DNA from: UBA9653 sp014859835
GTDB lineage: Archaea; Thermoplasmatota; Thermoplasmata; UBA10834
Reading direction: 5' to 3'
Assembly (NCBI GenBank): GCA_014859835.1
Contig: JACZKW010000006.1
Coordinates: forward strand, 1-26,771
Length of the DNA stretch: 26,771 nt
The notes beneath the pieces were generated by a model, which was not told the origin of the DNA, searched no databases, and was given only the letters and a program-made list of their open reading frames with translations. Made by a program: the position numbers and the translations under genes. Below, piece after piece: positions 22,596 through 26,771 of the stretch; the first letter of the stretch is position 1; each line of letters begins with the position of its first letter.

Positions 22596-23018
22596 ATGAC
22601 CATTGTCACCATGCAACAGGTGGAACTAGCTCTCAAGAGGACCATCGGCAAGAAAGGGATGTCCTCCGAGGAGATCGCGAAGCTAGCGGAATACCTGATG
22701 AGTTTCTTCGGATACACAGACGAAGTCATCGATAATAGACTGACTCCGGAGGACAGAGATGTCTTCTACATGCTCGAGGAGGCTGGAATGCTCACAACGA
22801 CACAGGAAGAGGTCCTGATCAAGAAGGGCAAGCTCTGGCGGATTCATTTCTGGATCCTGAAGAAGGACCAGATCATCAGACTGGCGCAGATGGACGAGGC
22901 AGTCAAGGTGGATGTGGATCATTCGACGGATGTATACGATGAATTGTCGGATGAGGAATGGGCCAGACATCGCCCCGAAGTGCCTGGTTCCCCAGATGAT
23001 CACAACGAAAAAGAATGA
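22596..23018 (+). CDS. Conserved archaeal protein, possibly DUF6015 family
   Basis: A 140-residue soluble protein. The first 65 residues are helical, with a run of family-like features (ALKRTIGKKGMSSEEIAKLA, LMSFFGYTDEVIDNRL, EDRDVFYMLEEAGML). Residues 66-95 contain KLWRIHFWILKKDQI, a likely winged-helix beta hairpin, and the tail is acidic. It resembles what I recall as DUF6015, common in Methanomassiliicoccales and relatives; the name should be checked. A helix-rich start plus hairpin suggests a small winged helix. The ATG at 22596 lies about 36 bases after a TATA-like CTTATAGG near 22556; a second ATG at 22611 is possible. Confidence 0.65.
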   Translation: MTIVTMQQVELALKRTIGKKGMSSEEIAKLAEYLMSFFGYTDEVIDNRLTPEDRDVFYMLEEAGMLTTTQEEVLIKKGKLWRIHFWILKKDQIIRLAQMDEAVKVDVDHSTDVYDELSDEEWARHRPEVPGSPDDHNEKE

Positions 23019-23066
23019 AACCAATTAATATCAGTATCCTGATGCGCAGACAGTTGGTCACCTGAA

Positions 23067-24674
23067 ATGAACGGATACCTTATCGCGCTTATAGTGTTCA
23101 TCGCTTGGATTCTTCTGATATACGTTCTGAACAGGACAAAATGGCTCGAACGTCACAACATGAGTCTAATGGGTCCGATGATAATGATGAAGACCCAGAA
23201 GGGCAGGGACATCATCGACCGAGTATCACAACGAAAGCTGCTCTGGACCATCTATGGGAAGCTGTCCCTATGGATATGTGCAGGGTCTATGGTGATTATC
23301 ATGGTGCTCCTCTTGTGGGAGGCGACCATAGTCGACCAGGTCGAGCAAGCACCTTCCCCTGAGCTGATACTTGGGATACCGGGAATAAATCCTATCATAC
23401 CTCTGGGATACGGGATACTGGGGCTCGTGGTTGCCATCGTCGTGCATGAACTGGCACATGGCATCATGACCCGCCTGGGCAACTTGAAGCTCGTATCTCT
23501 AGGAGTACTCTTCTTCGTGTTCCCCGTGGGCGCATTTGTGGAACCTGATGAGATGGAGCTGCGGTCGACCACGCGGAAGATCAGGGCGAGAGTCTTCGCG
23601 GCGGGTCCGGCGACGAACATAATCGTTGCCATTGTAGTACTATCCTTGTTCTCAGGCGTCATGATGGCTTCCGTGGAACCTGCCGAGGATGGGGCTCTAG
23701 CCATGGGTGTGGTGGAGGGTTCGCCTGTCAATTTCGCAGGTGTCACCACCTCGAGCGTGGTTACCTCCGTCGGCGGTGTCGGGTTGACCTCTGCTGAAGA
23801 TCTCGATGAGATATCTTCCATAGCCCCTGGATCCCTAGTGGATGTCGAATACACCTTCTCTGGAGAACATCTGACTGCCTCCGGTGTCGCGTACGGATTA
23901 GTCGTTTCATACACTGTGAATGATTATGCTGCCAACATCGGCGGCCTGCATGCAGGGATGGTAATCCTCTCGTTGAACGATACTGAGCTCAGGAATCTGA
24001 ACGACCTGAGGCAAGCGATGGTGGCGACCCACTCGGACCAGGTCGTCAATGTCTCCATCATGAGCTACGATGATGCGAGCGAATCCTTCCAGTTCAATGA
24101 GACGATAACTTCGCTCACACTTTCAGATAAGTACGATTTCTACGAGGAATTCTACCCCTCGGACAACGAGGATTCATTCTCTGGTCAGGGGTATCTCGCG
24201 GCGGGCTTCTTGAACATGGGGCTCGACGTCGAAGATGCCGATTACTATGCGGCTATTCTTGCCGACCCATTCGATGGTGACAGGAATCTAGATGATTTCT
24301 CCAGATCCTGGCTTAGACTGATAGCGCTGCCGTTCCTTGATTTGGCTCCGTTGCGGTCACCGGTCACTGACCTATACGAACCGAGCGGGGCGTTCGCGTG
24401 GATGCCTGCTGGAGCATTCTGGATCCTTACCAATTCATTGTATTGGATATTCTGGCTGAACTTGATGCTCGGCCTGACCAACGTCCTGCCTGCAGTACCT
24501 CTAGATGGAGGATATCTGTTCCGCGATTCGGCGGATTATATGCTCAGCAAGATCAGGAAAGGCCTTTCGACCGAGCAGAGGGAGAAGGCTGTCGGCACTC
24601 TCACGCTGATGTTCGCGCTATCCGTGCTATTCCTCATCCTGTGGCAATTGATCGGGCCCACCCTGCTTAATTGA
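23067..24674 (+). CDS. Site-2 protease family intramembrane metalloprotease (M50) with PDZ domains
   Basis: A 535-residue intramembrane zinc protease that cleaves membrane-embedded substrates, as S2P and RseP do. The zinc motif HELAH is at residues 127-131, and the third ligand is in NVLPAVPLDGGYLF with D480. Between them lie probable PDZ-like regions (about residues 205-250 and 280-330, containing GSPVNFAGV and NIGGLHAGMVILSLN). Hydrophobic helices lie at about 3-20, 66-87, 108-135, 180-205, 445-480 and 512-533. The ATG at 23067 follows a TATA-like AATTAATA near 23022-23029. The substrate is unknown. The stop lies about 40 bases before the next gene's ATG. Confidence 0.93.
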   Translation: MNGYLIALIVFIAWILLIYVLNRTKWLERHNMSLMGPMIMMKTQKGRDIIDRVSQRKLLWTIYGKLSLWICAGSMVIIMVLLLWEATIVDQVEQAPSPELILGIPGINPIIPLGYGILGLVVAIVVHELAHGIMTRLGNLKLVSLGVLFFVFPVGAFVEPDEMELRSTTRKIRARVFAAGPATNIIVAIVVLSLFSGVMMASVEPAEDGALAMGVVEGSPVNFAGVTTSSVVTSVGGVGLTSAEDLDEISSIAPGSLVDVEYTFSGEHLTASGVAYGLVVSYTVNDYAANIGGLHAGMVILSLNDTELRNLNDLRQAMVATHSDQVVNVSIMSYDDASESFQFNETITSLTLSDKYDFYEEFYPSDNEDSFSGQGYLAAGFLNMGLDVEDADYYAAILADPFDGDRNLDDFSRSWLRLIALPFLDLAPLRSPVTDLYEPSGAFAWMPAGAFWILTNSLYWIFWLNLMLGLTNVLPAVPLDGGYLFRDSADYMLSKIRKGLSTEQREKAVGTLTLMFALSVLFLILWQLIGPTLLN

Positions 24675-24681
24675 GAAAGGG

Positions 24682-24689
24682 TTTTATTA
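24682..24689 (+). promoter_or_regulatory. TATA box of the winged-helix gene
   Basis: TTTTATTA lies in the 41-base gap after the protease stop, centred about 31 bases before the ATG at 24716, and suggests an independent, leaderless transcript rather than a TTG start at 24671. Confidence 0.5.
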
Positions 24690-24715
24690 CCGAATCTGTT
24701 ACCAAGTCCGGTACT

Positions 24716-25291
24716 ATGTTCTCGCCAGAGAAGGACATGAAGGAAATGGTCCTCGAGATACTGAAGAAGGACCCCGCATCGATAAGCGGCATATGTCGGG
24801 AGCTCGGCACCAAGGGCATCAAGCTCCATAGGCTTGAGCTGACGGGATATCTGAAGGCCCTCGCAGACATGAACATACTCAAGGCCAGGGATATCAAGCC
24901 GGCAAAAGTATTCTCGATCTCCTCCACCAGGGAGAAGAACATATACGAACTCATAGGTGAAGCTGCCTCCATGAACGCTGGAACGGCCACTGAGCGAGCC
25001 ACATTAGCTGCCTATTGCCTCCAAAGACTCTTCAAGAGGGCTGTGTTCGATATGGAGGTCCGCAGATGCAATCTGGATGGCGTCGTCGAGGGGAGGAAGG
25101 CAACCCCCGAGGAACGGGCCGACGCGAAGCTTGTGTTGACTCGGATGGGATACAAGGTCCCGAACAGCGACGTGCCGACGATAGTGGAAGCAGGTCTCGA
25201 CGAGGAGTTCATGAAGGTTCTGGCGGAGATCGTGGCTGAACGGTTCAACCTACGATCGCACATGAAGGAGACCGTCCAGACCAAACTCTGA
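24716..25291 (+). CDS. Winged-helix-type protein of unknown function
   Basis: A 191-residue protein. The first 70 residues look like a winged-helix DNA-binding domain: MKEMVLEILKKDPASISGI, CRELGTKGIKLHRLELTGYL (helix-turn-helix), then ALADMNILKARDIKPAKVFSI as wing and strand. The remaining residues are helical and charged with no recognised domain (cysteines in AAYCLQRLF and VRRCNLDG). It is probably a transcriptional regulator or nucleic-acid-associated factor; the target is unknown. The ATG at 24716 is chosen over the upstream TTG because of the TATA box 31 bases before it. The next gene begins 28 bases after its stop and is probably co-transcribed. Confidence 0.68.
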   Translation: MFSPEKDMKEMVLEILKKDPASISGICRELGTKGIKLHRLELTGYLKALADMNILKARDIKPAKVFSISSTREKNIYELIGEAASMNAGTATERATLAAYCLQRLFKRAVFDMEVRRCNLDGVVEGRKATPEERADAKLVLTRMGYKVPNSDVPTIVEAGLDEEFMKVLAEIVAERFNLRSHMKETVQTKL

Positions 25292-25319
25292 ATCGAAGTA
25301 TCCGATAGATGGCGGTATC

Positions 25320-26300
25320 GTGGACATGATAGATGCTGACAAGCTGGTTGAGGCGATCAGAGCGTATCGAGGGGTGGTCAGGAAATCCCCTATATCCTCA
25401 GTCGCTTCGAGATTGCTCCCCCTTTATGCCAAGGGCGTGATCGCGACCCACGGGGAGGATGCGGCCGCTATAGAGTTCGGGTCGGAAGTGTTGCTGATGG
25501 CTGCTGATGGCATACGCCCTGACCTAATACAGAAGAATCCGCGATGGGCGGGCTATTGCGCGGTGCTGGTCAACGTCAACGACATCTCCGCGATGGGTGG
25601 CTTGCCCATAGCCGCAGTCAATGTCCTATCGTGCTCTGATGCGTCGAAACGTAGGAAGATCGTCGATGGCATGAGGTCCGCATGTGATAAGTTCGGTGTC
25701 CCAATGGTGGGTGGGCACCTGCACCCTGACACGATTTATGACGCGATCGATGTGGCGATACTAGGAAAGACTGACAGGGAGCATCTCCTACTGAGCTCCG
25801 GGGCGAGGGACGACGATTCGATCATATTCGCGATGGATTTGTCAGGAAGATTCACCCGGGGACTCAGATATTCCTGGGATACGACGAGCATGAAAACCTC
25901 CGCTGAGGTCCAGAAGCATGTGAGATTGATGCACAGGATGGCGCCAATGCTCAGTTCTGGGAAGGATATCAGCAATCCAGGATCGTTGGGCACGCTTGGC
26001 ATGCTCTTGGAATCAAGCTCGTGCGGAGGGGAGGTAGATGTATCGTTGATACCCAGACCCCGCAATGTCGACCTCTTGCAATGGCTCCTCGCGTATCAGG
26101 GATTCGGTTTCGTCGTGACATGTGAGCCAAGCAAGGTTAGATCAGTCTTGAACGGGTTCAAGCGTGTAGGCGTACAGGGCGCGCGATGCGGTATGGTCAC
26201 CAGCTCACAAAGACTCGATTTGATCCACCAAGGTGAGAGTCGCACCCTGTTCGATTTCGGGACTGACACCTTTGGATGCTCGAATCCGCAAAAGCTATGA
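25320..26300 (+). CDS. PurM/AIR synthase-fold protein, resembles methanogenesis marker protein 2
   Basis: A 326-residue ATP-binding protein of the PurM/HypE/ThiL/SelD superfamily. THGEDAAAIEFG near residue 39 is the first metal/phosphate motif, MAADGIRP near 60 and NVNDISAMGGLPIAAVNVLS near 80 are the nucleotide-binding core, and VPMVGGHLHPDT near 128-139 is the conserved glycine loop. WDTTSMKT and GKDISNPGSLGTLGMLLE match what I know of methanogenesis marker 2. This class is conserved in methanogens; its reaction is not known to me. Either GTG 25320 or ATG 25326 may be the start. If the marker assignment is right, the host is likely a methanogen or close relative. Confidence 0.85.
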   Translation: MDMIDADKLVEAIRAYRGVVRKSPISSVASRLLPLYAKGVIATHGEDAAAIEFGSEVLLMAADGIRPDLIQKNPRWAGYCAVLVNVNDISAMGGLPIAAVNVLSCSDASKRRKIVDGMRSACDKFGVPMVGGHLHPDTIYDAIDVAILGKTDREHLLLSSGARDDDSIIFAMDLSGRFTRGLRYSWDTTSMKTSAEVQKHVRLMHRMAPMLSSGKDISNPGSLGTLGMLLESSSCGGEVDVSLIPRPRNVDLLQWLLAYQGFGFVVTCEPSKVRSVLNGFKRVGVQGARCGMVTSSQRLDLIHQGESRTLFDFGTDTFGCSNPQKL

Positions 26301-26440
26301 GCACGCTGGCGCTTCATGGTGATAGGAAGAGCGAGAAACACGGTAACACAGCGGTTAGCAACCAATCCGAGAGGGCGCCTAAACGCTCGGGTAGGTTGAG
26401 CTAGTAAAAGGATGCTGTCACGCTGCGGCGTCCGCCGTGC
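26301..26440 (+). ncRNA. Candidate structured RNA resembling the RNase P specificity domain
   Basis: This 140-base stretch begins right after the marker-2-like stop codon and contains no protein gene. Its ends can pair (GCACG at 26301-26305 with CGTGC at 26436-26440). It carries CACGGTAA (26339-26346), TAGCAACC (26356-26363) pairing with GGTT and GCTA (26394-26397, 26400-26403, GA bulge), and a CCGAG/CTCGG hairpin (26367-26371, 26386-26390). CGGGTAGG and ACAGC/GCTGT (26348-26352, 26414-26418) complete the set. The order matches the CACGGUAA, AGCAAGGCCAAAU, GGGUAGGC elements of RNase P RNA in the P10-P12 region. Catalytic-domain signatures (CR I and CR V) were not found, so this is not a normal complete RNase P RNA. 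Confidence 0.4.
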
Positions 26441-26474
26441 TCGACTCTCTTGAGAGAAATGAGGAGTGCTAGGC

Positions 26475-26722
26475 CACTGGGGTTGCCGGCCTCTCCATGC
26501 GCCAGCTACCCAGAAACCTCCTCGGTCCCGCTTCCCGGTGAGCGTTGATAGTTCGCGGTAAGGCTGCTCCCGTCAGGGCCTGACCCGATCTCCGCGACAA
26601 AGGCGCACACCCCCGCCCTCCGGCAGGAGCATATAGCCCCCTTCAACCCCATCGGACAGGGCCTCACTGTCGGCTTCTGGACTGGCGCCGGTTCGGTTAC
26701 GACGTCCCCAGCTGTCACCCCC
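26475..26722 (-). ncRNA. Signal recognition particle 7S RNA
   Basis: The minus strand carries SRP helix 8: GGGTCAGG (26586-26579), CCC, tetraloop TGAC (26575-26572), GGG and AGCAGCC (26568-26562), closed at the base by CGCGG/CCGCG (26592-26596 with 26554-26558). The long helix 5 is seen in GCGCCAG/CTGGCGC (26682-26688 with 26499-26505) and outer CCGG pairing near 26688-26691 and 26485-26490. The 5' Alu part has GGTGAC and GTAACC (near 26712 and 26697). A TATA-like TTATAC lies at about 26741-26746 (minus strand), about 25 bases before the predicted 5' end, which is approximate, as is the 3' end. This RNA pairs with SRP54 and SRP19 for membrane targeting. Confidence 0.87.
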
Positions 26723-26740
26723 ACTGTCGACGATTTTGGT

Positions 26741-26746
26741 GTATAA
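26741..26746 (-). promoter_or_regulatory. TATA-like box of SRP RNA
   Basis: TTATAC on the minus strand lies about 25 bases upstream of the predicted SRP RNA 5' end. Confidence 0.45.
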
Positions 26747-26771
26747 GGACACGCCGAACGTCCCGGTCAAG

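Noticed and set aside
23252..23914. Minus-strand open frame within the site-2 protease
   Set aside because: Threonine/serine-rich shadow of a gene with clear catalytic motifs.
26442..26454. CTCTCTTGAGAG palindrome as terminator of the structured RNAs
   Set aside because: Only a 5-bp stem with a two-base loop and no following T-tract.
26506..26770. Minus-strand open frames at the right end
   Set aside because: They overlie the structured SRP RNA, and the translation shows no family features.

Overview
The window reads as chromosomal DNA from a euryarchaeon, most likely of the Thermoplasmatota and probably near the methanogenic Methanomassiliicoccales; the lineage is an inference. The archaeal signs are ribosomal proteins S19e, L31e and L39e, aIF6, PDCD5, an archaeal-type LeuRS, a DUF373 membrane protein, an MptE-like pterin enzyme, a four-subunit 2-oxoacid:ferredoxin oxidoreductase, TATA-box promoters and a 7S-type SRP RNA. 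The methanogen hint is a PurM/AIR-synthase-fold protein resembling methanogenesis marker 2. I saw no insertion sequence, CRISPR array or prophage. Genes lie close together on both strands in short operons.

Left part (1-5100): a type II/IV secretion ATPase runs off the left edge, with a cysteine-rich gene directly upstream of it. Divergent from these are two small proteins with one N-terminal membrane segment each. Then come a zinc-ribbon membrane protein, a small cysteine protein, a six-helix membrane protein, tRNA-Leu(UAG) with encoded CCA, and a COG1325 RNA-binding protein.

Middle (5197-16508): a tight porGDAB operon encodes a complete pyruvate-type ferredoxin oxidoreductase. On the opposite strand are a COG3199 NAD-kinase-like protein, a protein of unknown family, a short FtsZ-like GTPase that lacks the FtsZ C-terminal domain, and a tandem ribbon-helix-helix regulator whose upstream region carries a palindrome and a repeated heptamer. 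Then follow a two-helix membrane protein, leuS, and a 615-residue secreted/membrane protein combining an EF-hand-like loop, three membrane helices, a RING-H2-like zinc finger, a zinc ribbon and a DUF835-like domain.

Right part (16514-26771): ubiX (minus strand) faces a translation operon rps19e-pdcd5-rpl39e-rpl31e-eif6. After it come a metallo-beta-lactamase-fold protein and a zinc-ribbon protein with three basic C-terminal repeats (both minus), then plus-strand DUF373, mptE-like, a small conserved protein, a site-2 protease, a winged-helix protein and the marker-2-like protein. The last 470 bases hold no protein gene. They contain SRP RNA on the minus strand and, on the plus strand, a 140-base structured stretch with motifs resembling the RNase P RNA specificity domain.

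The observations most worth pursuing are the RING-H2/DUF835 membrane protein, the GTPase-domain-only FtsZ beside a tandem RHH regulator, and the RNase P-like RNA next to an SRP RNA with an unusual UGAC tetraloop.
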